A DNA stretch of 64,000 nucleotides from Penium margaritaceum (lineage: Eukaryota; Streptophyta; Zygnematophyceae; Desmidiales; Peniaceae). Shown here one piece after another: positions 45,301 through 56,760 of this stretch (the first letter of the stretch is position 1; each line of letters opens with the position of its first letter). The stretch is taken from contig SZWC01000573.1 of assembly GCA_023375785.1 (NCBI GenBank), positions 261,076-325,075 on the forward strand, read 5' to 3'. The notes beneath the pieces are model-generated. The model was not told where the DNA came from. It did not search any database and saw only the letters and a list, made by a program, of their open reading frames with translations. A program made the position numbers and the translations under genes.

Positions 45301-46528
45301 ACATGTACTGCCGACCTAGGGCGCAGTTATTGCCCAAGTGAGGTATAAGTAGGGCGCAACTAGGGCACAACTAGGGCACAAGGAGGGCGCAACAAGGACG
45401 CAACTAGGGTGCAAAGCAGGGGGTAGCTAGTGCCTAACTGAGGCGCAACTAGAGCACAACTAAAACGCAACTAGGGCATAACTAGGGCGCAAGTAGGGCG
45501 CAAGTTGGGCAAAACTAGCGAACAACTAGGGTGCAACTAAGATGCAAGTAGGACGCAAGAAGTGCGCAACTATGGCGCAACCATGGTGCAAGTAGGGCGC
45601 AACTACAGCACAACCAGGGCACAAGTAGTGTGCAACTCGGGTGCAAGTAGGGCACAAGCAGGGCGCAACTAGTGCACAAGTAGGGCGCAAGTAGGGCGAA
45701 AGTAGGGTGCAAGTAGGGCGCAGCTAGGACACAACTAGGACACAAGTAGGGCACAAGTAGGGCGCAAGTAGGGGACAAGAAGGACGCAAGTAGGGCACAA
45801 GTAGGGTGTAACTAGGGTACAAGTAGGGCATAAGTGGGGTGCAATTAGGGCGCAAGAAGGGTGCAACTATGGCAGAACTAGGGCAGAAATTTTGTGACAC
45901 TAGGCTGTAAGTAAGGCGCAAGTAAGGTGCAAGTAGGACGTAACTAGGGCGGAAGGAGGGCGCAACTAGGGCACAAGAACGGCGCAACTAGGGCGTAATT
46001 AGGGCACAACTAGGGCGCATTTAGTGCACAAGTAGGGTGCAAGCAGGACACAAGTAGGGCACAAGTAGGGTGTTACGAGGGCGCAACTAGGACGCAAGTA
46101 GTGCGCAAGTAGGATCAAGTAGGACAAAGCCAGGGCTTAACTAGGGCGAAACAAGGGCGCAACTAGAGCGGAACTAGGACGCAACAAGGATACAAGTAGG
46201 GCGCAAGTAGGGTGGAACTAGGGCACAGCTAGGACGCAACTAGGGCGCAAGTAGGACAGAACTAGTGTACAACTAGGGCGTAACTAGGGCACAACTAGGG
46301 TACCACTAGGGCACAAATAGGGTGCAACTTGGGCGTAACTAGGGTATAACTCGGATGCAAAGGACACACCTAGGGGGCAACTAGGGTGCAAATAGGGGGC
46401 AATTGAGGTACAACGGGGGTGCAACAAGGATGCAATAGGGGCGCAACTGGGGTGGAACTAGGGCGTAACTAGGGCGCAACTGGGGTGTAACACGAGTGCA
46501 ACTAGGGAGCAACTAGGGTTTAACTAAG

Positions 46529-46697
46529 GCGCAAGTAGGGCGCAAGTAGGGCGCAAGTAGGGGGCAAGTAGGGCGCAAGTAGGGCGAAAGTAGGGCGCAA
46601 GTAGGGCGCAAGTAGGGCGTAAGTAGGGCGCAAGTAGGGCGCAAGTAGGGCACAAGTAGGCCGCAAGTAGGGCGCAAGTAGGGCGGAAGTAGGGCGC
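46529..46697. repeat. Near-uniform local expansion within the satellite
   Basis: Some 15 consecutive units read GGGCGCAAGTA with very few differences, against frequent variation elsewhere. The neighbouring higher-order copy (around 44.70 kb) lacks these extra units, accounting for a length difference of about 145 bp, or 13 units. It looks like a recent local amplification. Confidence 0.8.
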
Positions 46698-49505
46698 AAC
46701 TAGGGTGCAACTAGGGTGCAACTAGGGTGCAACTAGGATGCAATAAGTACGCAAGTAGGGCGCAAGTAGGACGTGACTAGGACGCAAGTATGGCCCAACT
46801 AGGGCAAAGCTAGTGCCCAAGGGAGGCCCAAGTAGGGTGCAACTGGTGCAGGTAGGACGGAAGTAGGGTGGACGTAGGTCGCAATAAGGGTGCAACTAGG
46901 GTGCAAGTAGGGCGTAGCTACGATGCAAATAGCGCGCAACTAGGGCACAAGTAGGGTGCAAGTAGGATGCAAGTAAGGTGCAAGTAGGGCGTAACTAGGG
47001 CGCAACTAGGGTGCAAGTAGGGTACAACTAGGACGCAAGTAGGGTGCAACTAGGATGCAACAAGGGTGCAACTATGGTGCATGTAGGGCACAACTAGGGC
47101 GCAAGTAGGGCGCAACTATGGTGTAACAGGGGTGCAACTGGGGCGCAATGGGGACGCGAGTGGGACGCAAATGGGGCACAACTGGGACACAAGTGTGGCG
47201 CAACTGGGGAGCAACTAGGTTATTGCTAGGGCGCAACTACGGAGCAACTAGCGCACAACTAGGGAGCAACTAGGACACATGCACTGCCGACCTAGGGCGC
47301 AGCTATTGCCCAAGTGAGGCGCAAGTAGGGCGCAACTAGGGCACAACTAGGGCGCAAGTAGGGCGCAACAAGGACGCAACTAGGGTGCAAAGCAGGGGAT
47401 AGCTAGTGCCCAACTGAGGCACAACTAGAGCGCAACTAAAGCGCAACTAGGGCATAACTAGGGCGCAAGTAGGGCGCAAGTTGGGCAAAACTAGGGAACA
47501 ACTAGGGTGCAACTAAGACGCAAGTAGGACGCATGTAGGGCACAAATAGGGTGCAAGTATGGCGTAACTAGGGCTTGCCTAGGGCGCAACTAGGGTCCAC
47601 GTAGGACGCAAGTAAGGTGCAAGTAGGATGCACCTAGGACGCAACTAGGGCATAACAAGGACGCAAGTAGGGCGCAAGTAGGGCGCAACTAAGGCGCAAC
47701 TAGGAAGCAACTAGAGTGCAACTAGGGCGCAACTAGGGCACAACTAGGGCGTAACTATGGCGCAACTACGGTGCAACTAGGGTGCAACTAGGGCACAAGT
47801 AAGGCGCAACTAGGGCACAACTTGGGCGCAACTAAGGCACAATTAGGGTGCATGTAGGGTGCAAGTAGGGTGCAAGTGAGGTGCAACTTGGATGCAACGG
47901 GGGCACAACTAGGGCGCAAGTAGGGCGCAACAAGGACGCAACTAGGGCGCAACTCGCACGCAACTAGGGCGCAACTAGGGTGCAAGTAGGACGTAGGTAG
48001 GGCGCAAGTAGGGTGCAACTAGAGCGCAACTAGTGCGCAACTAGGGTGCAAGTAGGGCGCAAGTAGGGTACAAGTAGGGCACAACTACGACTCAACTAGG
48101 GCACAACCAGGGTGCAGCTAGGGCGCAAGTAGGGTGCAAGTAGAGTGTGAGAAGGGCACAAGTAGGGTGCAAGTAGGGTGCAAGTATGGCACACCTAAGG
48201 CACAACTAGGGCGCAAGTAATGCACAAGTAGGGTGCATGTAGGGCGTAACTAGGGGGCAACTAGAGCGCAACTAGGGTGTAACTAGGATGCAAGTACGGC
48301 ACAAGTAGGGTGCAACTAGGGCGCAAAAACTAGGGCACAACTAGGGCACAACTTGGGCGCAACTAGGGTGTTACTGGGGCGCAAGTAGGGTGCACGTAGG
48401 GCGCAACAAGGGCACAACTAGGGTACAACGAGGGTGAAGCGAGGGCGCAACAAGGGAGCATCTGGGGTGCATCTAGGGCACAACTAGGGCGAAACTAGGA
48501 TGCAACCAGGATGCAAGTAGGGTGCAAGTGGAGCACAAGTAGGGCACGAATAGGGACAACGAGGGCACAACTAGGACACACCTAGTGTGAAACTAGGGCG
48601 CAAGTAAGGTGCAAGTACGGCACAACAAGGCCGCAACTAGGGCGCAACTAGGGCGCATCTAGGGTGCAAGTACGACGCAAGTAGGGCGCAACTAGGGTGC
48701 AACTAGGGTACAACTAGGGCGCAATGAGGGCACATCAAGGGCATAAGTAGAGCGCAAGTAGGGTGCAAGTAAGGCGTAACTAGGGTACAACTAGGGCGCA
48801 AGTAGGACGCAGCTAGGGTGCAAGTAGGTTGCTGGTAGGGCGCAACAAGGGCGCAACTAGGGCGCAACTAGGACGTAAGTAGGGCGCAACTAGGGCGCAA
48901 CTAGGGCTCAACTAGGGCGCAACGAGGGCATAAATAACGTGTAAGTAGGGCACGACTAGGGCGCAACTAGGGCACAACTAGGGCGCAACTAGAAGCAAAG
49001 CAAGGCGCAACAAGGGCGTAACTAGGGCGCAACTAGGGCGCAAGTTGGGCGCAAGTAGGGTGCAAGTAGGACGCAAGTAGGGTGCAATGAGGGCGCAACT
49101 AGGATGCAACTAGGGTGCAACTAAGGTGCAAGTAGGACGCAAGTAGGACGCAAGTAAGGCGCAAGTATGGTGCAAGTAGGGCGCAACTAGGGTGCAACTA
49201 GGGCACAACTAGGGTGCATCTAGGGCGCAACTAGGGTGCAAGTAGAGCTCAACTTGGGCACAACTAAGATGCAAGGAGGGTATATCTAGGGTGCAAGTAG
49301 GGCGTAACTAGGGTACAAGTATGGCACAAGTAGGCCACAACTAGGGCGTAACTAGGCTGCAACTAGGGTGCGCCTAGGATGCAACTAGGGTGCAACTACA
49401 ATGCAACTAGGGCACAACTGGAGGGCAACTGGGGTGCAATTGGGGCGCAACAAGGGCGCAACTAGGGCGCAACTAGGGAGCAACTAGCGTACAGCTAGGG
49501 AGTAA

Positions 49506-49561
49506 CTACGTCCTAGTTTAGCCGTACTTGTACCCACAAGTACGGCCAAACTAGGACGTAG
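49506..49561. repeat. 26-bp inverted repeat inside the satellite
   Basis: The arm at 49506-49531 matches the reverse complement of 49536-49561 at 25 of 26 positions, around the 4-base loop ACCC. Elsewhere the array is strictly head-to-tail, so this is a rare inversion and a strong hairpin. Confidence 0.9.
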
Positions 49562-52366
49562 CTAGTTCCCAACTAAGACGCAAATAGGGCGCAAGTAGGG
49601 TCCAACAAGGGCATACCTAGGGTGCAGCTAGGATGCAACTAGGGTGCAAGTAGGGTACAACTAGGGTACAAATAGGGTGTAGCTAGTGCCTAACTGAGGC
49701 GTATGTAGGGTGCAAATATGGCGCAACTAGGATGCAACTAGGGCACAAGTAGGGTACAATTAGGGTGCAGTTAGGGCGCAATAAGGGATGGAACTAGGAT
49801 GCAAGTAGGGCGCAAGTTGGGTGTATGAAGGGCGCAAGTAATGCGCAACAAAGGTAGAAGTAGACCGGAAGTAAGGCACAACTAGAGTGCAACTAGGACG
49901 CAACTAGGGTGCAATTGGGGTGCAACTAGGGCGTAACTAGGGTGCAACTAGGGCACAACTAGGGCGCAGCTTGTGCCCAACTGAGGCGCAACTTGGGCTC
50001 AAGTAGGGCGCAAGTAGGGCACAACTAGGGTGTAACTAAGGTGCAACTACGAGGCAAGCAGGGCGCAAGTAGGACGCAAGTAGGCCACAACTAGAGTGCA
50101 ACTAGGACGCAAGACGGACACAACTAGGGCGCAAGTCAGGGGCAAGTGGGGTGCATCGAGGGCGCAACTATGATGTTACCAGGACGCTAATAGGGCTCAT
50201 CTACGGCAAAACTAGTGTGCAACTAGGGCGCAACTAGGGTGCAATAGGAGTACAACTTGGGCGCAATTGGGGTGCAACTAGGGCGCAACTTAGGCGCAAC
50301 TCGGGTGCAACTAGGAAACAACTCGTACGCAACTAGGGCGCAACTAGGGCACAACTAGGGCGCAACTAGGGCGCAACTAGGGAGCAACTAGCGCACAACT
50401 AGGGAGCAACTAGGGCACAAGTACGGCCAAACTAGGGCGCAGCTAGTGCTCAACTCAAGCAAAACTAGGGTGTAACTAAGGTGCATGTAGGGCACAACGA
50501 GGACACAACTAGGGCGCAACTAGGATTCAACTAGGGCACAACAATAGGACAAGTAGGGCTCAACTAGGGCGCAACTAGGGTGCAACTAGGGCGTAGCTAG
50601 TGCCCAACTAAGGCGCAACTAGGGCACAACAAGGGCGCAACTAGGGTCCAAGTAGAGTGCAAGTAGGACGCAAGAAGGGTGCAAATAGGGTGCAACTAGG
50701 ACACGGCTAGGGCAAAGGTAGGACAAAATTAGGGCACCAGTAGGACGCAAGCAGAGCACAAGTAGGGCATGACTAGGGCGCAACTAGGGCACAACTAGGA
50801 CCCAAGTAGGGTGCAATTGGGGCGCAAGTAGGGCGCAAGTAGTGTGCAACTAGGGGGCAACTAGGACATAACTAGGACGCAAGTAGGTCACAACTAGGGT
50901 GCAACTAGGGCACAACTAGGGCGCAACTAGGGCACAAGTAGGGCGCAAGTAGGAAGCAAGTAGGGTGCAAGTAGGACGCAAGTAGGGTGCAAGTAGGGTG
51001 CAACTAGGATGCAACTAGTGTGACTAGGGTGCAAGTAGGGTGCAAGTAGGACACATCTAGGGTGCAACTAGGGCACAACTTGGACGCAACAAGGGCGCAA
51101 GTAGGGCACAAGTACAGCGCAAGTAGGGTGTAACTAGGGCGCAACTTGAACGCAAGTAGGGCGCAACTAAGGTGAAAGTAGGGCACAAGTAGGGCACAAC
51201 TAGGGCACAACTAGGGCGAATATAGGGTGCAAGTAGGGCGCAAGTAGGGTGCAAGTAATGCACAACTAGGGCACAACACTGGCGGTACTGGGGCGCAAGT
51301 AGGGCGCAAGTAGGGTGCAAGTAATGCACAACTAGGGCACAACTAGGGCGAATATAGGGTGCAAGTAGGGCGCAAGTAGGGTGCAAGTAATGCACAACTA
51401 GGGCACAACTAGGGCGCAACTGGGGCGCAAGTAGGGCGCAAGTAGTGAGCATGTAGGACACAACAAGGTCGCAACTAGGACGCATCTAGGCCTCAAGAAG
51501 GGCGCAAGTAGGGTGCAAGTAGGGCGCAACAAGGGCACAACTAGGATGTAACTAGGACGCAACTAGGATGCAAGCAGGCCACAAGTAGGACGCAAGTAGG
51601 GCACAACTAGGACGCAACTAGGGCACAAGTAGGGCGCAACCACAGTGCAAGTAGGGTGCAAGTAGGGTGCTAGTAAGGTGCAAGAGGGGCGTGAGTAGGG
51701 CGCACCTAGTGCATAACTAGGGCGCAACTAGGGCACAAGTAGGGCACAACTAGGGCGTAACTAGAGCGTAGTTAGGGCACAACTAGGGTGCAAGTAGGGC
51801 ACAAGTAGGGTTCAAGTTGGGTGCAAGTAGGGTGCAACTAGGCTGCAACTAGGGCGCAAGTAGGTCGCAACTAGGGTGCAAGTAGGTCGCAAGTATGGAG
51901 CAACTAGGGTGTAACTATGGTGCAACTAGGGCACAACTAGGGTGCAAGTAGGACGCAAGTAGGCTGCAAGTAAGAAGCAAGTAGGATGCAACTAGGGTGC
52001 AACTAGGGCCCAACTTGGGCGCAAGTAGGGTGCAAATAGGGCGCGAGTAGGGTGCAACTAGGGTGCAACTATGACCCAAGTAGGGCGTAACTAGGATGCA
52101 AGTAGGACACAAGTAGGGCGCCACTAGGGTACAAGTAGGGCGCAACTAGGATGCAACTCGGGCGCAACTAGGGTGCAACTAGGGCGTACCTAGGGCACAA
52201 TTAGGGTGCAACAATGGCACAACTAGGACACAACAGGGGCGCAACTGGGGCCCAACTAGGGCCTAATTGGGATGCAATTGGGGCACAACTGGGGCGCAAC
52301 CAGGGCGCAGCTAAGGCGCAACTAGGGCAGAACTAGTGCGCAATTAGGGTGAACTGAAGAATTTGG

Positions 52367-52406
52367 CCAATGGAGAGGCCCAACTCCCAATGGAGAGGCC
52401 CAACTC
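52367..52406. repeat. 20-bp tandem duplication
   Basis: CCAATGGAGAGGCCCAACTC occurs twice in a row, at 52367-52386 and 52387-52406, right after the end of the satellite. Confidence 0.95.
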
Positions 52407-52991
52407 CCTCCCAGCTTGGATCTTTGGCAACCTCCATGCGTGTGAAGTAAGACTGACGTAATCTTCTTGTACCACTCTTTACTTGGTGAGTGACTCACTC
52501 ATGCATTGTCTATCAACAATGCATAAGTGAGTTGTGTGCATGGTAGCCATTTTAGCCTCATCCTCCCCTCCCTAATGATCTTTCACATCCGTAGCTACTA
52601 TGAGGTATAGACTTTGTTTGATGGTTCTTCCAAGGATCGTTCAGCCAGGAGGAGATGTATAGTTCTCTACAAGCGACAGTTTTGTAGCATTTTGAATGCA
52701 AGGGGGGTACACTTATTCAGGTACAGTGCCATTAGGGCTCATGTTCCCAGGATTCTATCATTATGGTGGAGCATATGTATCTTCCCAGCTAGTACCTTCT
52801 TGACAGCTCTTGCAACCCACAAGGAGTGTTAGTGTATGGAATTTAAGCTGTCTAATTGTCATACAATCTTGTGTAGCAAGAACTTCCTACTTTGTGTTGA
52901 TGGTTCTCCAGCAGGTACATCACTCATTTTGTTAAGCGTATGGAGCATCCTAGCCACTTAGTTCACCCATGCATGGCTGATAGAGTTTTCT

Positions 52992-53376
52992 TGGTGGTGA
53001 AGACTCTGGCACTTGGTGGTCTATGCCAGTGCTCTGCGAGATCCCATGATAATCTGCCGCATATTGTCTCTGACATGTTCTGCATTCTCCTTGTGGCCGA
53101 GACCCAGTACACTGTGGTTTGTACCGGTACCTCAGGAGACCCAGCACAAATTGATCGAGTCCTTGTTGACTTTTTCCCAGAAATATGTAGTTTGCGTGTG
53201 GTCAAGACCCGGACGCCCGGTGACATGTTCTGGCTTCTCGGGAGGCCTAAACTTATCTTGCCGGTGGTGCTAGAACATCACCCTTGATTCTGGATGTGTT
53301 TTGGATATATTGCATATTTATTTGTTGGTGGAGACCCGGACACACGGTTGGCTGTTCCAGTGCCTTGGGAGACCTC
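52992..53376 (+). repeat. Four diverged tandem repeats of about 50-bp core, 100-130-bp spacing
   Basis: Cores beginning GTGGTGAAGAC, GTGGCCGAGACCC, GTGGTCAAGACCC and GGTGGAGACCC start at about 52994, 53093, 53196 and 53327. Each ends 45-50 bases later in a GGGAGACC-like sequence. They share CCGGAC...CGGT...TGTTCCAGTGCCT-type interiors. They look like old tandem duplications within the LTR-like stretch. Confidence 0.65.
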
Positions 53377-53552
53377 CCTTGTGTGGTTTCACATTCTATG
53401 ATCTGAGTATTCCCTGTTCGTGCCTTGTGGTGCGACGGGAATGACTCGGCATGGCGGGCTAGGTGCAATTCCCTTGTACATAAGCTCTCAATAGGGCTCA
53501 TTGTATTCCCTCCCTTGTTTACTAATCTACGCCGTCCAAACTTAGGCCAAAA

Positions 53553-53631
53553 TTGGCGCTTCCATTCTCTCGCTCACCACCAAAGCTCCTGTGCTGTCTA
53601 GCATGGGCCTACATTCCCTAGATCATTATTG

Positions 53632-53634
<3 letters not shown>
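53553..53634 (+). other. Primer-site-like sequence and short leader fragment
   Basis: TTGGCGCTTCC at 53553-53563 resembles a gypsy primer site. The following 70 bp to the (GT)n tract has nothing else recognisable. Confidence 0.3.

Positions 53635-53689
<55 letters not shown>
53635..53689. repeat. (GT)n microsatellite
   Basis: About 27 GT units run directly into an assembly gap. Confidence 0.98.
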
Positions 53690-54492
53690 NNNNNNNNNNN
53701 NNNNNNNNNNNNNNNNNNNNNNNNNNNNNNNNNNNNNNNNNNNNNNNNNNNNNNNNNNNNNNNNNNNNNNNNNNNNNNNNNNNNNNNNNNNNNNNNNNNN
53801 NNNNNNNNNNNNNNNNNNNNNNNNNNNNNNNNNNNNNNNNNNNNNNNNNNNNNNNNNNNNNNNNNNNNNNNNNNNNNNNNNNNNNNNNNNNNNNNNNNNN
53901 NNNNNNNNNNNNNNNNNNNNNNNNNNNNNNNNNNNNNNNNNNNNNNNNNNNNNNNNNNNNNNNNNNNNNNNNNNNNNNNNNNNNNNNNNNNNNNNNNNNN
54001 NNNNNNNNNNNNNNNNNNNNNNNNNNNNNNNNNNNNNNNNNNNNNNNNNNNNNNNNNNNNNNNNNNNNNNNNNNNNNNNNNNNNNNNNNNNNNNNNNNNN
54101 NNNNNNNNNNNNNNNNNNNNNNNNNNNNNNNNNNNNNNNNNNNNNNNNNNNNNNNNNNNNNNNNNNNNNNNNNNNNNNNNNNNNNNNNNNNNNNNNNNNN
54201 NNNNNNNNNNNNNNNNNNNNNNNNNNNNNNNNNNNNNNNNNNNNNNNNNNNNNNNNNNNNNNNNNNNNNNNNNNNNNNNNNNNNNNNNNNNNNNNNNNNN
54301 NNNNNNNNNNNNNNNNNNNNNNNNNNNNNNNNNNNNNNNNNNNNNNNNNNNNNNNNNNNNNNNNNNNNNNNNNNNNNNNNNNNNNNNNNNNNNNNNNNNN
54401 NNNNNNNNNNNNNNNNNNNNNNNNNNNNNNNNNNNNNNNNNNNNNNNNNNNNNNNNNNNNNNNNNNNNNNNNNNNNNNNNNNNNNNNNNNNN
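53690..54492. other. Assembly gap, 803 N
   Basis: Unknown sequence. It lies between (GT)n and (GA)n, so it probably failed to assemble through a compound microsatellite. Open frames spanning it are meaningless. Confidence 0.99.
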
Positions 54493-54543
<51 letters not shown>

Positions 54544-54546
54544 AGG
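54493..54546. repeat. (GA)n microsatellite
   Basis: About 20 GA units followed by A/G-rich sequence continue from the gap to the outer end of the element F LTR. Confidence 0.95.
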
Positions 54547-54554
54547 AGAAGCAA

Positions 54555-55033
54555 GTAACCCACAAAGGAATTGGATAAAGTAGTGACCGCAAGACGCCAT
54601 GGATTTGTATCGTCCAAGAGAGGCGAGTGAACCGAGTGTGTAAGATTCATAGAGCACAGAGCTGCTAAGAGCAAGAAGCGGGAGCGAGCAAGCAAGCGGC
54701 GAGCTCGCTCTAGCTTGCTTCTCCCTTGCGCGGTGGATACAAACCACCCAACCACAAATTAGGTGGCACCTGTCAAGTATATCCCTGGCTAAGACCTTGG
54801 AGTAAATTAAGTGAGTGTGAGTACCCAGTTCGATGCACAACAAGCCAGAGGCATGAGAGGAATGTCAACTTGTGTGCCTCTCTCGAGCACTTTTCTCCAA
54901 GCTGTTGTGTCGTCATGCCACCAAGACAACACCGTCGGCAGAGCTATCTCCCTCTTGGTCATTCACCTGCACCAGTGAGGAGAGTGTGCTATGAGTCCAG
55001 AGGTCATTGTGTGGTACTGACACATAACCAACA
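54555..55033 (-). repeat. 3' LTR of copia element F
   Basis: Matches 62083-62578 from AAGTAGTGA (about 54575) to AACCAACA at 55033. The outer end is uncertain: the partner LTR carries GTGTGTGTGAGG near 62098-62110, so the (GT)n-gap-(GA)n tract here may be that segment expanded. Confidence 0.85.
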
Positions 55034-55045
55034 CTCCCCCATGAC
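55034..55045 (-). other. Polypurine tract of element F
   Basis: GTCATGGGGGAG on the minus strand lies against the TGTTGG start of the 3' LTR, identical to that of element A. Confidence 0.88.
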
Positions 55046-55147
55046 CCATAGCCAACATGCACACACACCAACTTCATGAGAAGTGACACACGATAAGATT
55101 GAACATGAGCATTGGCACAACACGTCAACCTGGATCATCGCGAACAC

Positions 55148-55720
55148 TCAACAGACCAACAGCATGCACTGCTTCTTTGAAGACATTGTTGCTAGTACCT
55201 TTGTGAGGAATTCATCTTGTTGCTGTTGTGTGTCAACCCATACATTCTGGACATCCCCGGTAGCCACACGCTCACGCACAAAGTGATGTTCCACATTGAT
55301 ATGCTTCGTGCGAGTGTGATGCATGCTGTCATGCTCAGCAATGGCTTTTGTGCTTTGACTATCGCAGCACAAGGTGATGCAGCGAATGGGAACACGCAAT
55401 TGTTGCAACAGCCAACATAGCCACACGCTCTCATAGGTGTCTGCACCAAGTGCAACATACTCAGCCTCACTAAACCTGCATGCCAAACTGCCCCGCTTGC
55501 CACTTTTCCATGAGATTGCTATTCCACCAACTAGAAAGACATAGCCAGTGTGATTGTAGGCATCCGTTTCATGCACCTAGTCACTATCAGTGTACCTGTC
55601 AACGACCACCAACGGATGTCCACAATAACAAAGACCGACTCAGCCAGTGGAAAGTGCATACCTAACAACACAAAGCACGGCCTCATTGTGTCGCGCCCTG
55701 GGACATTATGAGAATCGAGC
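55148..55720 (-). pseudogene. RNase H region of copia element F (fossil)
   Basis: The minus strand has [60 protein letters not shown] and DEFLTKVL. These are copia RNase H landmarks, closest in style to element A. Confidence 0.9.
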
Positions 55721-55729
55721 AAGGAAATT

Positions 55730-56760
55730 CACAACAAAGGCAATGTCTGCCCCCGTGGTGGTTGCCAGGTACATCAGGGACCCTATGACTTGCAGATAGT
55801 CTATCACATCCACTAGCTCCCCATCAAGTGTTTTCAACAACCTCTGTCCAGTGGACGTCATCGGTGTTGAGGCAATGGGCATGGACTTGAGCAGGGAGGC
55901 AAAGCGCTCCCTTAAACTCCTGATGTACATAGTCTGGTGAACATGGAAAATACAATGAGCGCGATCACGCTCAAGCTCTATGCTGCGAAAGACACGGGCT
56001 GGTCACAGATCTTTCATCTTGTACGCGGACTACAACAGGGATTTCACGGATGATTCTGCCTCTCGACTTGGTGACACAATCAACAAGTCATTGACATAGC
56101 CTAGGGTGGCGGCAAAGGGTGCGGACCGTGGAGTGACAAAGAGAGCGGGGTCCACTGTGTTACGTCGGTACCCCCCTTTCTCCAAGGTGGAGGTGATCTC
56201 CTGGTTCCAACACCGTGGTGACCACTTGAGGCCATAGAGAGCCTTTCGCAGCCTCCAGACTCTGTCAGTGTCATTGGAGAATCCTAGGGAATACACCATG
56301 TAGATCTCTTCCTCCAGGTGTCAATGATGGAACGTGTTGTTCATGTCCGTCTGCATGAGCTCCCAATCATGGTGTGCTACAAGACTCAGAAGAGCTCGAG
56401 CAGCAGTGTAACATCCTACAGGGGTAAAATTCTTGTCGAAGTCAATGCAGTGGACTTGAGATAACTCCTGGCGATGAGACGTGCCTTGTATTTATCGTTG
56501 GGCTCACCGTTGGGCTTGTACTTCTAACAAAAAACCCAGGGTGCGTTGACAGCCTTGCAGCCTAGCGAAAGATCAAACAGGTCGTACATGCCATGGTCGT
56601 CAAGCGCTTTCAGCTCATCCCACATGGCAGCCTCCCACTGCTGTGAGTCAGGTGCAGCACGTGCCTGCCGAACTGTGGTCGGATCAGGCGACGATGGTGG
56701 TGCAGCAACAGCTGCGTGACACTCTACGAAGCTGCCAAGGACGGCAGCTTCAAGAGTGTG
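55730..56760 (-). pseudogene. Reverse transcriptase region of copia element F (fossil)
   Basis: Minus-strand landmarks are QWEAAMWDELKALDDHGMYD (about 56590-56645), YKARLIAR (about 56470-56495), RVWRLRKALYGLKWSPRCWN (about 56200-56260), a YVNDLLIVSPS segment at about 56070-56100 and GSLMYLATTTGADIAF (about 55740-55790). The copia RVT_2 order is clear. Confidence 0.85.

Larger units (their letters stand above)
33313..52351. repeat. 11-bp satellite array, right block
   Basis: About 1,730 further units of the same 11-bp monomer. The 1,429-bp higher-order period of the left block continues in phase here once element C and its target duplication are removed. Farther right the higher-order structure changes: the unit group GGAGCAACTAGCGCACAACT plus an AGCTATTGCCCAAC variant recurs at about 2.0-2.2 kb spacing (near 38.4, 40.6, 42.8, 44.8, 46.8 kb), and a roughly 1.83-kb duplication pairs 43.89-44.9 kb with 45.72-46.9 kb. 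It ends at about 52351 in unrelated sequence. Confidence 0.97.
52352..53549 (+). repeat. LTR-like stretch, possibly a gypsy LTR remnant
   Basis: About 1.2 kb of unique sequence follows the satellite. Near its right end GTACATAAG (53478-53486) resembles an LTR promoter and precedes a C/T-rich run. At 53553 TTGGCGCTTCC resembles a plant gypsy primer site (TTGGCGCC...). Together these suggest a 5' LTR whose internal part was lost or displaced by element F. No second LTR was found and the left end is a guess, so the call is tentative. Confidence 0.3.

Noticed and set aside
22150-52145. Dozens of minus-strand open frames encoding Cys/Leu/Pro/Tyr-rich 11-residue repeats (for example LRPTCALLAPY), up to 142 codons
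   Set aside because: They follow directly from the 11-bp satellite: three units make 33 bp, so every frame shows the same peptide period. They start and stop wherever substitutions allow.
22178-52351. CRISPR-like array
   Set aside because: Units are contiguous with no unique spacers and the context is eukaryotic.
22178-52351. Telomeric or interstitial telomere repeat
   Set aside because: TAGGG occurs in most units but the period is 11 bp, not 6 or 7, and no TTTAGGG or TTAGGG runs are present.
53591-54843. Frames of 300-400 codons across the N gap
   Set aside because: They are open only because N codons are unread; the rest is VCVC, HTHT, RERE or SLSL microsatellite peptide.
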